From contig CAZIDP010000025.1 of NCBI GenBank assembly GCA_964537975.1, positions 1 to 64,000 of the forward strand: DNA of 64,000 bases, given 5' to 3'. The translations under genes and the position numbers were made by a program. Every line of letters begins with the position of its first letter. Position 1 is the stretch's first letter. This document shows positions 16,204-25,575 of the stretch, one piece after another. The DNA is from SCBR16-9 sp964537975 (GTDB taxonomy: Bacteria > Hydrogenedentota > Hydrogenedentia > Hydrogenedentales > SCBR16-9). The notes beneath the pieces were generated by a model. That model was not told where the DNA came from, did not search any database, and saw nothing but the letters and a program-made list of their open reading frames with translations.

Positions 16204-19200
16204 TTAAAATACAGGTCTGAAACCATCCTCGGTCTGTACTTCGGTTTCGGATACGGCTGCAATCCAACCCGCGTTGTAAAATTGCACCAATCGCAACAGC
16301 TCACGCATATTAATTTGCCAGTTCTGAGGCGCGTAATCACTGTCATGTGGAGAACAATCGCGATTGCCTTCGCCCGGCAGGTAGCCGTTTGGCGATGCGT
16401 CCGTTGGTAAAGCACAATGATATGCACCCGCATTATAGAACTGTACCACACGCAACAAGTCACCCAGGTTGATGCGACCGTCCCTGTCCAAATCCGCGCT
16501 GTGTCTTACATAATCCGGTACTTCGTCCGGGTCACCCGGAATCAGGTAGAGCGTTGTACCCACCGCGCACCAGGTTTTGTCTGTCGCCACTTCGACCACG
16601 TTGTTACCAGGTGTAAGATACACTGGCGGTGTATACGCGTAACTGAAATAGGCGTTTCCAGTAGAGAAAACGGTTTGGTCATCCCATTCCAATTCCATCA
16701 GGTTTCCGTTGACATACATGCGATAGGTTGGCCGCAATTCATATTGCTCGCTGGCGCGTTCGCTGTGGCGCATGGTGATGCGTATACGATAGGGGCCCTT
16801 TCGCACCTCGGCCAGATTGCTCCAACGAACTGAACCACCTTCGCGCAACCAATAATATCCCTGCCCTTCAGAGGTGGCATCATGACTGAAACTAACCTGA
16901 GCTGCCTCAGTATCGAGCGGTCTCCGTTCTGCATCTAACAGATCATGCACATCCTGCCTGTTCGTATTCATGACAAAAAACGAAACATCGGTAGAAGCGC
17001 TGTCATCAATATCGACCGAACCCAACAGGTGCCAGGGTTGGTGCATCCCAAATAACGAAACAGCATCACTCAAATCCGGGTCCTGTTGATAAAACCGCAG
17101 GTGCAAGCCATAGGGTTCCACTTCAGATTCGTCAGAACGATCCGTTAGCACGATGCGTCTGGCATTGGTGGTCAAGTCATGAACAGCAACACCCTGTCCA
17201 AGATTGTCAAGAAAAGCCAGACCAGGTTTCTCCGGGTGTAGTGGCTCAAACAGACTTTCCCAGATACGACCTGAAGGCGCAACGCGGTTATATATTTTCC
17301 AATTGGGAATTGGTCCCCAGACCACGGAACGATCCCAGCTATATCCACTTCCTTCAGGCCAGGGGTAATGTCTGCGCAACACACGGTCAGACAGCAATCC
17401 ACTATTTCCGGAGACATACCACTGGGCGGCATTTCTGATGGAAAGTTCCACTGGATCACTACCGGCTTCCGCGTGGATTTCCACCTGATAGTAATTTTCG
17501 TGCGGTGCAACGGTGATGACCTGATTATCATTCCGAAATACCAGTTTGCCCTCTGGCAGCACTTCGTGGCTCCAGTTTCCATTAGTGGTATCATGGCAAA
17601 GCATCATTTCCAAATCGCCTATTTGAAACAGGCCATTTTCCGCGTTCAACGTAATCGGGATTTCATTGCCTTCGGGCTCTGGATACGCGACGGGTGGCGC
17701 AGTTGGCGCAGCACCCAATCGCAGCAAGGTAACCTGATAGGGTGCGAGCGTCCAGTCAAAACCATGATCCTGTATTACCGCATGTTTTCCGGTAATGCCA
17801 TCCCAGGCAACAGCTTCCGCGAGGGCCAATGCTTCGGGTAGTTGTACTTTGCCGGAAATTGTTTTCCCTGCCAGATTTATCAGGCCAAGCGCGTGGGTGT
17901 CGTTTTCCGTACGCAGGACACTGAATACTTCGGGTGCGAAATCGATACTGTGGTAATCCTCGTTTCCTGTGATAAATTCCGGGATATGTTTGCGGGCGTG
18001 TATCATGCTTTTGAAGGCATCATAGGAACCGATTTCTTCTTCCTGGTACATCATCGGAATGCCGGGCACCGCCAGGCAGACACCGTATAAGGCCCGGGAC
18101 AGCCCAACGCCAAAACGCTGAATGGGACGCCCATGATCGTTTACTGTGTCGTGGTTGTTAATCGAGCGTACTACCAGCGCGCCTTCAGGCAAGGAGCCCC
18201 TTTCACGTTCAAAAAACTGTTGTAACGCATTGCGCCACCCTGCTGGGTTGTTACGGAATTTTACCTCCCAGTCTGCTATTGCGAAAACCAGCGGAAAGCC
18301 ATATCCCAAAGCTCCCAATGCATAATGTTCCGGGAAGTCCCGGGTGCATTCAGGCAACATGACGGGGTGCTCCACACCCTCACCCATTGCGTCAATGATA
18401 GCTTCCAGCAGTTCGACCGAACCAGCCAAAGTGGAATAGGAGGCATGATTGGTGCGGGGAGAACCCCAGTTGTTTCCTGAGCCACCTGCGACATCGATGC
18501 GTACGCCCTGCATTCCGAATTCGGTTGCGAGTCGACCTGTTGCCGTAGCCATGACCTGCTGCCATTCGGGGGAGGAGTAGTCCATACCGGCACCACCCCA
18601 GTTCCGCTGCAGTTCGCCTTCTCGGGTAACAGTCCACCATCCGGGCAGGGCATTCGCCTGAACCGAAAGATGGCCGTGGGGAACGATACCACCGATGACC
18701 TGAATACCGGCATCGTGGATTACTTCCATCAGGTGATGCAATCCCTCTGCGCCACCATATGCAGGATCAATGACATCAAAATTCAATGGACCATAGAAAT
18801 TCCAACCGCCTTCTGCTGTTTTATGCTGGTGTACAGAATTCAGCCAGAAAGTATTGATGCCCATCTCGGCCAGATAGGGCGGCTGTACTTGAAAATTGTC
18901 AAACCCACCTACATCACTGAATTTGGAGAATATATGGCCGCCCGCACTGACTTCATACAGAATGGATTCATTCACCCACTGCGGGTATGAAATTGGCAAG
19001 GACAAGCCGATAGTCTGATACCAGACCTGCGCTTGTTCCCGGAAATCATCCGCATTACCATCAAACCACCAGATGCCCTGTTCAGCGATTTCTGCTGTTT
19101 GCCCGGGTTGAAGTCTCCAAGCTGCATTTACACGATGACGCATGCCCTGGGTTACAGATTCTATATAATACATATCGGTGGTGCCCCGATATGCCACGGC

Positions 19201-19677
19201 AACAGAGCCACTGGCAGTTTCTTCCATCCAGAACCAGTCCGGATTCCATCGTTCACCCAGGTCGCGTGTTATTGGGAACACATTAAAATCTGCGTTGATG
19301 ATATCTTGAACCGCGTCAGAAGTATTGGTATAGCGTAATTTGCGCATCCAGCCAAATTGACCTGATTCGGGTGTTCGACGATACTGCTCTTCAAGGGTTC
19401 CATGATTACGAACATAACGAATGACGCGTTCGGTTGGTGTATCGTTTACCACCTCAGCAGTACCTGGCCCGGGAAAAGGTTGATCATTTACAACCACATT
19501 GATGCCCCACCCACTACCCGCTTGCGTAACTGCGGTGCCATCAATAGATATAACCGGCCACCCTCTTACGTTATCCAATTCCATTTCTAATGTGTCCGCT
19601 TTAATTGTCATAACAAGCATGAGAAAGCATATCATCATCAATAATGACCTGCAACGGTCCATCACGATACGTAACAC
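16204..19677 (-). CDS. Secreted GH13 alpha-amylase-like enzyme with C-terminal EF-hand-like module
   Basis: 1157 residues from GTG 19677, with AGGGG eight bases upstream; a signal peptide ends near residue 27. The central region is a GH13 barrel: NTFWLNSVHQH and VIGGIVPHGH (region I), D395 in GVRIDVAGG (nucleophile), E443 in MLPECTRD (acid/base) and D510 in INNHDT (transition-state stabiliser). All three catalytic residues are present. The usual region I Asp-x-x-x-Asn-His reads differently (PHGH), so specificity may differ from classic amylase. The rest is beta-rich and likely carbohydrate-binding. Residues 1058-1157 repeat the module seen in the neighbouring DUF5722 protein. It is the upstream gene of a minus-strand pair, separated by 183 bases. 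Confidence 0.85.
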   Translation of the reverse strand: MLRIVMDRCRSLLMMICFLMLVMTIKADTLEMELDNVRGWPVISIDGTAVTQAGSGWGINVVVNDQPFPGPGTAEVVNDTPTERVIRYVRNHGTLEEQYRRTPESGQFGWMRKLRYTNTSDAVQDIINADFNVFPITRDLGERWNPDWFWMEETASGSVAVAYRGTTDMYYIESVTQGMRHRVNAAWRLQPGQTAEIAEQGIWWFDGNADDFREQAQVWYQTIGLSLPISYPQWVNESILYEVSAGGHIFSKFSDVGGFDNFQVQPPYLAEMGINTFWLNSVHQHKTAEGGWNFYGPLNFDVIDPAYGGAEGLHHLMEVIHDAGIQVIGGIVPHGHLSVQANALPGWWTVTREGELQRNWGGAGMDYSSPEWQQVMATATGRLATEFGMQGVRIDVAGGSGNNWGSPRTNHASYSTLAGSVELLEAIIDAMGEGVEHPVMLPECTRDFPEHYALGALGYGFPLVFAIADWEVKFRNNPAGWRNALQQFFERERGSLPEGALVVRSINNHDTVNDHGRPIQRFGVGLSRALYGVCLAVPGIPMMYQEEEIGSYDAFKSMIHARKHIPEFITGNEDYHSIDFAPEVFSVLRTENDTHALGLINLAGKTISGKVQLPEALALAEAVAWDGITGKHAVIQDHGFDWTLAPYQVTLLRLGAAPTAPPVAYPEPEGNEIPITLNAENGLFQIGDLEMMLCHDTTNGNWSHEVLPEGKLVFRNDNQVITVAPHENYYQVEIHAEAGSDPVELSIRNAAQWYVSGNSGLLSDRVLRRHYPWPEGSGYSWDRSVVWGPIPNWKIYNRVAPSGRIWESLFEPLHPEKPGLAFLDNLGQGVAVHDLTTNARRIVLTDRSDESEVEPYGLHLRFYQQDPDLSDAVSLFGMHQPWHLLGSVDIDDSASTDVSFFVMNTNRQDVHDLLDAERRPLDTEAAQVSFSHDATSEGQGYYWLREGGSVRWSNLAEVRKGPYRIRITMRHSERASEQYELRPTYRMYVNGNLMELEWDDQTVFSTGNAYFSYAYTPPVYLTPGNNVVEVATDKTWCAVGTTLYLIPGDPDEVPDYVRHSADLDRDGRINLGDLLRVVQFYNAGAYHCALPTDASPNGYLPGEGNRDCSPHDSDYAPQNWQINMRELLRLVQFYNAGWIAAVSETEVQTEDGFRPVF

Positions 19678-19952
19678 GGTAAAATCCCCTTTTACAGTTC
19701 ACATCCAAAATGTCCGACTTGATACAGCTTCTATAACCATAAAGGAAGTGCCGAATCTTGTCAATATTATGTACACCTGCGAACAGATAACCTCAGCCTG
19801 GCGAAAACTGTAACTCTGGACAATCATCTCAATGATTAACATTTCTGAATTAGCAATCCGGCACAATTTAAAATTAGTTTGTATGAATTGCTGATTTTTC
19901 AGTAAGATGATGGATTCATGGATTGATTACGCATGGGAGGATTGCATTTAGT

Positions 19953-22196
19953 ATGACCAAAGAAGCTTCGGGCATAATGAATATGGATAAGCATGCCGAA
20001 AACCGGGCTTGGGTTTTTCATGCTTTGAACACGTTGCAGACCTTTCTGGATGATCAGGATTACGAAGGAGACCACGATCGTGATCTGACTGCACTGGAAA
20101 CCAAACGGCGTGAACTGCAAGAAGGTAAATACCGTGTTGTGTTTCTTGGGGCATTTAATGTCGGCAAATCCACATTAATCAACGCTTTTCTTGAAGACGA
20201 ATATTTGCCAACGGTGCTTGAAGAATGTACGACCAAAATCACCCATGTGTTACGCAGCGATGTGATGAGTTTTGTGCTGCGAATGAGTACACCGGCTGGG
20301 GTGTCAGAGCTCGATGCACTACGTGGTTTGATTAATACTTCCGGTATCAGTGCCACAGTGGAAACGCGTGAGCATGAATCCGAAGTAGCAGTTACCTTTG
20401 AAAGCACCCATTGCCTGGAACTGCTGCGTTGTCTGAACGCACTGATTACCGTGTATTCTGACATAGACTTCCCACAATTCCGTACTTTAAGAGAAAAATT
20501 CCACGAGGTTATTGTCTATCTTCCCAATGACTTGCTCCAGGAAGATATTGCATTGGTTGATTCACCAGGTGTTCACAGTATTTCTGAAACACATCGGCGC
20601 ATAACGGAGGAAATTATACCCAACAGCCACTTGGTAGTTTGCCTGTTGGACAGCCAGAACGCAGGTACAGAACACAACCGGGAATTTATTGAAAGCATCA
20701 CGAAACACCGCCATCGCAAGATGTTTTTTGTCATCAATAAATCTGACCATTTAAACGATGATGAGATCGATCCGGAAGGTAAGCGTGGCCCGGCCAAGGA
20801 CCTGTTGCGCAGCCTGGATGGCGTGGTGGAACGACCGGAGATATTTTTTATTTCAAGCCTGTATGCCATGGTTGCTTCGCAATTGCGTAAAAACAGGATC
20901 AACATTGACGATCTCGAGAAGAACCACAAGATAAATGTTCCCTTCCGTGTATTTAAAAGTATTGTAGAACAAGAAAACCCAGAGCTGGCACTTGCAGATT
21001 ATCTGGAGGTTCGAAGTAATTTCCCTGCGCTGAAAGCACGTTTACTGAACTATCTTTACACTGAAAATCGTGAAGGCGCGGTTGTGGAGTTTGTGAGCCG
21101 CTTTGTATCTGATGCGGCCTGGAAAATGTATCGCCCGATAGAAATTCAATTGGAGATGGCACGGCATATTCCCAAGTTGGGCGAATTACAGCGCCGTCGC
21201 GAATCCCATGAAACCGCCATGGAAAGGAATCGGGAAACAGCCCGAATATTGATTCAGCGCTACCAAATAATTACAGATGGCAAAGAATTGGAGGGTGTGT
21301 GTTACACCGATTGCAGGAAACTGGTAGAGGAATATCTTGGTGAAGGTCGCGTGCGGCAGGAAATATCGCTTCCATTACGTGACTGGCTGGAACGTGGCGA
21401 GAATTTGAAAATTGCACGCAAGCAAGATTTTAAACCGCTCAATCAACAATTAGAACAATCCATTGATACTTACCTGGCTACCATCCAGGCAGATGTCAAT
21501 GAGATAATGGAAGAAGGCGAGTTCCTGATACGCGAAGCAGTAGATGCAGCACTGGAGGACCCCGGCAATTTATCGGTACCTGCTATAGAAACGGGACGTG
21601 CCAACATCATAGCGGTTCAGGCAGGATTGGCAAAGGCATACTTGGGCTTTGCCGGTATTGGGGCATTATTCGGAGCTGCCATAGGAGGCGGGTTAGGTGC
21701 GGCATCGGCTATTGCCGCAGAATCGGGCGCCTTTCATTTGCAATTAAACGAATGGTTATTGCGTCTTGAATCACTCATGGGCGGTAATTACCCACCCACC
21801 ATTTGGAACCTGACCTTGCTCGGTGCTGCAACCGGAATACCGTTGGGCATCGTTATTGGTCTGTTTATTCGTGCCTTGCGTAGCGAAGACCTCCTTCGTT
21901 ATATGTTGAATCAACGCATTGGAGAAAAGGTAGAAGAAGTACTTCGTAAGGAAGTGCGAGAGCACCTGTTGGCAAGCATAGAAAAGCGCCGTGAAAGCTT
22001 TACACAAGCAGTGCAAAGCGCTTTCGATCGCACGAATGAAGTCTTGTCACGGCAAATAAATGCAATTCGTTCAGAAGAAGAAGCATTGGTACGTGCCCAG
22101 GAAGAATTGATAAATCGGTTGGAACCCAAATTCGACCAATTGCAAACCATAGAAAAAAATGCACGTGCTATTATAGAAGCTTCCACCACACCCTGA
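19953..22196 (+). CDS. Dynamin-like GTPase
   Basis: 747 residues from ATG 19953, preceded by GGGAGG twelve bases upstream; an in-frame TTG at 19923 is less likely. GTPase motifs: P-loop GAFNVGKS at 66-73, switch I threonines in EECTTKITHV, DSPG near 203-206 (G3) and NKSD near 263 (G4). Long helical stretches follow. Two hydrophobic, glycine-rich segments lie near 562-590 and 618-642, which fits the membrane paddle of bacterial dynamin-like proteins. The C-terminus is a coiled coil with many Glu and Arg. Family members remodel or tether membranes. It stands alone, divergent from the GH13 gene. Confidence 0.87.
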   Translation: MTKEASGIMNMDKHAENRAWVFHALNTLQTFLDDQDYEGDHDRDLTALETKRRELQEGKYRVVFLGAFNVGKSTLINAFLEDEYLPTVLEECTTKITHVLRSDVMSFVLRMSTPAGVSELDALRGLINTSGISATVETREHESEVAVTFESTHCLELLRCLNALITVYSDIDFPQFRTLREKFHEVIVYLPNDLLQEDIALVDSPGVHSISETHRRITEEIIPNSHLVVCLLDSQNAGTEHNREFIESITKHRHRKMFFVINKSDHLNDDEIDPEGKRGPAKDLLRSLDGVVERPEIFFISSLYAMVASQLRKNRINIDDLEKNHKINVPFRVFKSIVEQENPELALADYLEVRSNFPALKARLLNYLYTENREGAVVEFVSRFVSDAAWKMYRPIEIQLEMARHIPKLGELQRRRESHETAMERNRETARILIQRYQIITDGKELEGVCYTDCRKLVEEYLGEGRVRQEISLPLRDWLERGENLKIARKQDFKPLNQQLEQSIDTYLATIQADVNEIMEEGEFLIREAVDAALEDPGNLSVPAIETGRANIIAVQAGLAKAYLGFAGIGALFGAAIGGGLGAASAIAAESGAFHLQLNEWLLRLESLMGGNYPPTIWNLTLLGAATGIPLGIVIGLFIRALRSEDLLRYMLNQRIGEKVEEVLRKEVREHLLASIEKRRESFTQAVQSAFDRTNEVLSRQINAIRSEEEALVRAQEELINRLEPKFDQLQTIEKNARAIIEASTTP

Positions 22197-22465
22197 AAAA
22201 ACTATACAACATCATGTATAATAGGTGTTCAGTCGTGAACTGAAATACAAACGTTTTGCCTGATAATCGAGATCAATACTCCTTCTTTCGTGGCGTAGTT
22301 ACAAATCCGCGAATATTATATTTTATGATGAATTCAGGAGAAAATTATTCTCGGATGGAATAGTTGTATTTGAAATGAATGTTTTAGTAATGGGTACTAT
22401 TTTTTATAATTTTTATTCCCTAATCCGGCAAATGCAGCGGTTAACGTGTCGGCAAAGGATGTTAT

Positions 22466-23629
22466 ATGACCAAGGAACGTGAAAGCTGGCTGGATGTGGC
22501 CTATTTGTATGAAATGGCCCAACGCGTCTATAGTGCATTGCCGTATAAATACTTTACCGGCGGTTACGCATTTCCGGCCTGGCATTACTATTTTGAAGTG
22601 ACCCGCCGTTGTAATCTGCGTTGCAAGATGTGTCAATACATTGAGTGGTTAGAAAATGTACCGGTAAAGGTGCAACGCGAGGGCGAATTATCTACCGAAG
22701 AATGGCTTCATGTCATTGATCAGGTACAACGCTGGAGCTTAATTACGTTTACCGGTGGCGAGCCCTTTGTCCGCAAGGATTTTATGGAAATCCTGACCCA
22801 TGCCAGCAAGAAGGCGCGCACCCATTTTATTTCAAACACGACCATGCTCCCAGAAGACCGTGCAGAAGCGGTGGTTGGTCTTGCGCCGAAACGCCTCGGA
22901 GGACTTGGCTTTAATTTTGCGGGTACTTCGCTGGAGGCTCCCGGTGATCGTCATGATGAAATACGTAAAATGCGTGGCGCCTGGGAACGTTCCATGAGTG
23001 GGATTGGCCTGCTCAAGAAAATACGTGATGCATCGGGCAAACAATGTCCCATGATCCACGTGACTACTGTGATCCAGCAGGACAACGTAGATGTTTTGCA
23101 TCTCATGCCCCAGGCTGTCAAGGCAGCAGGTGTTGATGTGCTGAATCTTGTAACCGAAACCCGCATGCATGATCTGCCTGAGCTCGGTGAGGTGCCGCCT
23201 GAGAGTTATGATCGGGACGAGTTGCGGTATCCTCTCATCGACCGTACCTTGCTTGCCGAAGCATTGGACCGCACTATGATTGAAGCCAAGAAGGTAGGTA
23301 TAGAAGTCCGTATGCCCAGAATGCCCAAAGAGGAAATATTGAACTACTATGAGGGCGAACTCGATTTAGGCAAATTTGAATGCCGCAATGCCTGGAATAC
23401 GCTATTCATTGGCCGCCAGGGCAATGCCTATCCATGTTGGATTCAAAAAGTAGGTAATGTGCGGGAAGACTCCCTGAAACAACTCTGGAACAATGCCACC
23501 ATGCGCAACTTCAGGCAGAAGTGCCAAAAGGGACTTTTCACCCCCTGTGCCGGTTGTTGTTTTCTGGAGCACAAAGAAGAACGCAAGGCAATAACCACCA
23601 CTCCGGCAGCAGCGACTGTCCAGCAATAA
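22466..23629 (+). CDS. Radical SAM protein with SPASM-like C-terminus
   Basis: 387 residues; AAAGGA precedes the ATG. The radical SAM cluster motif is C49-x3-C53-x2-C56 in RRCNLRCKMC, followed by TFTGGEPFVRKDF, the GGE motif that binds S-adenosylmethionine. The C-terminal part has cysteines in KFECRNAW, YPCWIQKVGNV, KCQKG and TPCAGCC, which fits a SPASM-type domain holding extra iron-sulfur clusters. Such proteins modify peptides, proteins or small molecules. No peptide substrate gene lies next to it. It could also be a sugar- or lipid-modifying enzyme. The gene is convergent with the MBL-fold gene. Confidence 0.85.
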   Translation: MTKERESWLDVAYLYEMAQRVYSALPYKYFTGGYAFPAWHYYFEVTRRCNLRCKMCQYIEWLENVPVKVQREGELSTEEWLHVIDQVQRWSLITFTGGEPFVRKDFMEILTHASKKARTHFISNTTMLPEDRAEAVVGLAPKRLGGLGFNFAGTSLEAPGDRHDEIRKMRGAWERSMSGIGLLKKIRDASGKQCPMIHVTTVIQQDNVDVLHLMPQAVKAAGVDVLNLVTETRMHDLPELGEVPPESYDRDELRYPLIDRTLLAEALDRTMIEAKKVGIEVRMPRMPKEEILNYYEGELDLGKFECRNAWNTLFIGRQGNAYPCWIQKVGNVREDSLKQLWNNATMRNFRQKCQKGLFTPCAGCCFLEHKEERKAITTTPAAATVQQ

Positions 23630-23683
23630 TCTGGAATACGGCATGTGTCGAGAATAATTATCCGATATTATCCCATGCAGAGC

Positions 23684-24628
23684 TTATTGGCCTATGCCAT
23701 CTACGGCATCATCTGACAGGGAAGCCCTGTTATACCAGGCAGAATCCAGGCTGTACCCACGGGCATGACGCGCGCCATGCAGTTGATATTCACTACCTAG
23801 TGGTTGAAGTCGAATGCCGCCATGAAAATCCGTACGCCACAGGGGTATATCACGTTCATCAAAACGACGGCGTACCTCAGGATGTACGCCCTGCCTGCGT
23901 GCGCTGCCCCGGGTGGAAACAATGGCGTAGCGTGGTTGAATTGCGTCAATAAACAGCGCGCTGCTGGAGGTGTGTGAGCCATGATGGCCAGCCTTCAAGA
24001 TATCCGCGCGATCGACTTGCTGCGCGACCCGGGCCTCCGCTTCGCTTTCGGCATCACCCGGCAACACAATGTTCAACCCACACCACTGCAACATAAATAC
24101 CAGGGATTGTTCATTGCTGGATTTACTTTCCCAGCCTGTTTTTGGAGGATGTAACACGTCCATCGATGCGCCAATCAGTGGGACTTCATCCCCAATCGCA
24201 ATTCTCCGTAAAGGTATCTTTAGGGCTGTGCAATGGGTAATAAATTCATTTTCCAGTTGTTTCCCTTCCTGGTACCAAGGCAAGAGTACCTCGCCAACAC
24301 GAATACGTTCCAGGACATAAAACAAACCGCCCATGTGGTCCCGATCAAAGTGTGTGATGATGACATAGTCCAGGTATGTGACACCGTGAGACAAAAGGAA
24401 GGGAACTACTACTGCTGAACCATAATCCATGTAAGGAGACCGATCACCTCCATCAACCAGCAAGGTTTCCCCTGCCGGTGTACGAATAAAAGTCGCGTCC
24501 CCATGTCCTACATCAATAAAATCGACCACCGGACCTGGAAACAAGGGTCGCCAGGTAACCACGGATATACACAGCAATACCAGTCCAGCAATCAACCAGG
24601 TTTTTGGGTGGTCTGGCGCACGGTCCAA
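23684..24628 (-). CDS. Separate ComEC-type metallo-beta-lactamase-fold protein
   Basis: 314 residues from TTG 24628, with AAGGA eight bases upstream. One N-terminal membrane segment (residues 12-30) precedes a metallo-beta-lactamase fold that opens FIDVGHGDATFI, the hallmark of the ComEC/Rec2 C-terminal domain, and has the metal motif THFDRDHMGG, DAES and GHHGSHTSSS. In most bacteria this domain is the C-terminal third of ComEC, where it is thought to degrade the non-transported DNA strand. Here the channel part is a separate gene (25576-27072), with an EEP-family gene in between, all on one strand. The N-terminal anchor would keep the domain at the membrane, outside the cytoplasm. Confidence 0.85.
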   Translation of the reverse strand: MDRAPDHPKTWLIAGLVLLCISVVTWRPLFPGPVVDFIDVGHGDATFIRTPAGETLLVDGGDRSPYMDYGSAVVVPFLLSHGVTYLDYVIITHFDRDHMGGLFYVLERIRVGEVLLPWYQEGKQLENEFITHCTALKIPLRRIAIGDEVPLIGASMDVLHPPKTGWESKSSNEQSLVFMLQWCGLNIVLPGDAESEAEARVAQQVDRADILKAGHHGSHTSSSALFIDAIQPRYAIVSTRGSARRQGVHPEVRRRFDERDIPLWRTDFHGGIRLQPLGSEYQLHGARHARGYSLDSAWYNRASLSDDAVDGIGQ

Positions 24629-24687
24629 AAAAATATTCCTTATGGCAGTACTTTAAAATATTGGTTAAATAGTTTTAAGTAAATAAA

Positions 24688-25476
24688 TTATTCATTTAAC
24701 ACTATTTCGGCATAGATAGGCCGATGGTCTGAAGCAACCTTCTCTTCTATTACCACATGATGTGTAGTAATGTCTGGAAAATTCAGTATGAAAAAGAAAT
24801 CGATTTCTCTGTCAGGAACATCAGCAGGAAAAGTTACTTTGTCACCTTCTTTTTCCAACATTTTCCAACCAGCTTCCAATAACAAGGCAAGTGACGCGCC
24901 ATCCGGTAGTGTGTTGAAGTCACCTGACAATATGACTGGTCCAGTTCTTTCTTTAAGCCCTGACAACAATGCTTCAACCTGGCGCACCCTCAATCCTTCA
25001 TCCCTCCAGTCGTTGTGGATACTCAGAAATGAAACTGGTTCGGAATAGCCCTCCGGGATAACCATTACCTCCATAGCAAAGAGAGACTTGGCGGTGTCAG
25101 GAAATTCATGTCTCTTTGAATCGAGGACAGGAAATCGAGACAATATGGCCAAGCCATAATCACCTCCGTCATAATCCATCAATTTCTCAAAGCGGTGCTC
25201 CATTCCCAGCATTTCGCCGAGTAGTGCAGCAATATCCTGGTTACCACTACGATTGCAGTTTTTATCGACTTCTTGCAGGGCGACCAGGTCGGCATTGGTT
25301 TTGGAAATAACATTGGCGATACGTTCGATATCGATCTTGTCATCCATACCGCGGCCATGCCGGATGTTATAGGCCAGGATACGGAGCGTCTGGTTGCTGT
25401 CCTGAGTTTCCTCAGCCGACAGGGAATAATTTCCAAAAGCACACAAGGTTAAAAGAAAAACCATGAAAACGCGCAT
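24688..25476 (-). CDS. Exported endonuclease/exonuclease/phosphatase (EEP) family protein
   Basis: 262 residues; ATG 25476 with GAGGG nine bases upstream. A signal peptide ends near LSAEE (residue 22). EEP motifs are intact: YNIRHG (metal-binding Asn), LQEVD (metal-binding Glu), GGDYGLAILSR, SIHND, LSGDFNT (Asp/Asn) and SDHRPIYAEI (catalytic His). Family members cut DNA or RNA, or remove phosphates from lipids and inositols. It sits 59 bases from the MBL gene and about 100 from the ComEC channel gene on the same strand. Its export and its place between the two halves of ComEC make a role in handling external DNA possible, but unproven. Confidence 0.85.
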   Translation of the reverse strand: MRVFMVFLLTLCAFGNYSLSAEETQDSNQTLRILAYNIRHGRGMDDKIDIERIANVISKTNADLVALQEVDKNCNRSGNQDIAALLGEMLGMEHRFEKLMDYDGGDYGLAILSRFPVLDSKRHEFPDTAKSLFAMEVMVIPEGYSEPVSFLSIHNDWRDEGLRVRQVEALLSGLKERTGPVILSGDFNTLPDGASLALLLEAGWKMLEKEGDKVTFPADVPDREIDFFFILNFPDITTHHVVIEEKVASDHRPIYAEIVLNE

Positions 25477-25575
25477 GACATTAACCCTCTATTGTTATTA
25501 CTATATGGATAAAAAATGATCAATTTATAGTATCACAGTAACATCCCAGCATGTGACCTGTCTTGAATGCGTACC

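Noticed and set aside
22197..22465. Possible tRNA or small RNA between the GTPase and radical SAM genes
   Set aside because: Only short weak inverted repeats (TATACA/TGTATA, TTCAGT/ACTGAA) are seen; no cloverleaf or T-loop pattern.
22466..23629. RiPP-type peptide maturase cluster
   Set aside because: The radical SAM protein has a SPASM-like end, but no precursor peptide or transporter gene is adjacent. The 53-residue gene is 18 kb away and not linked.
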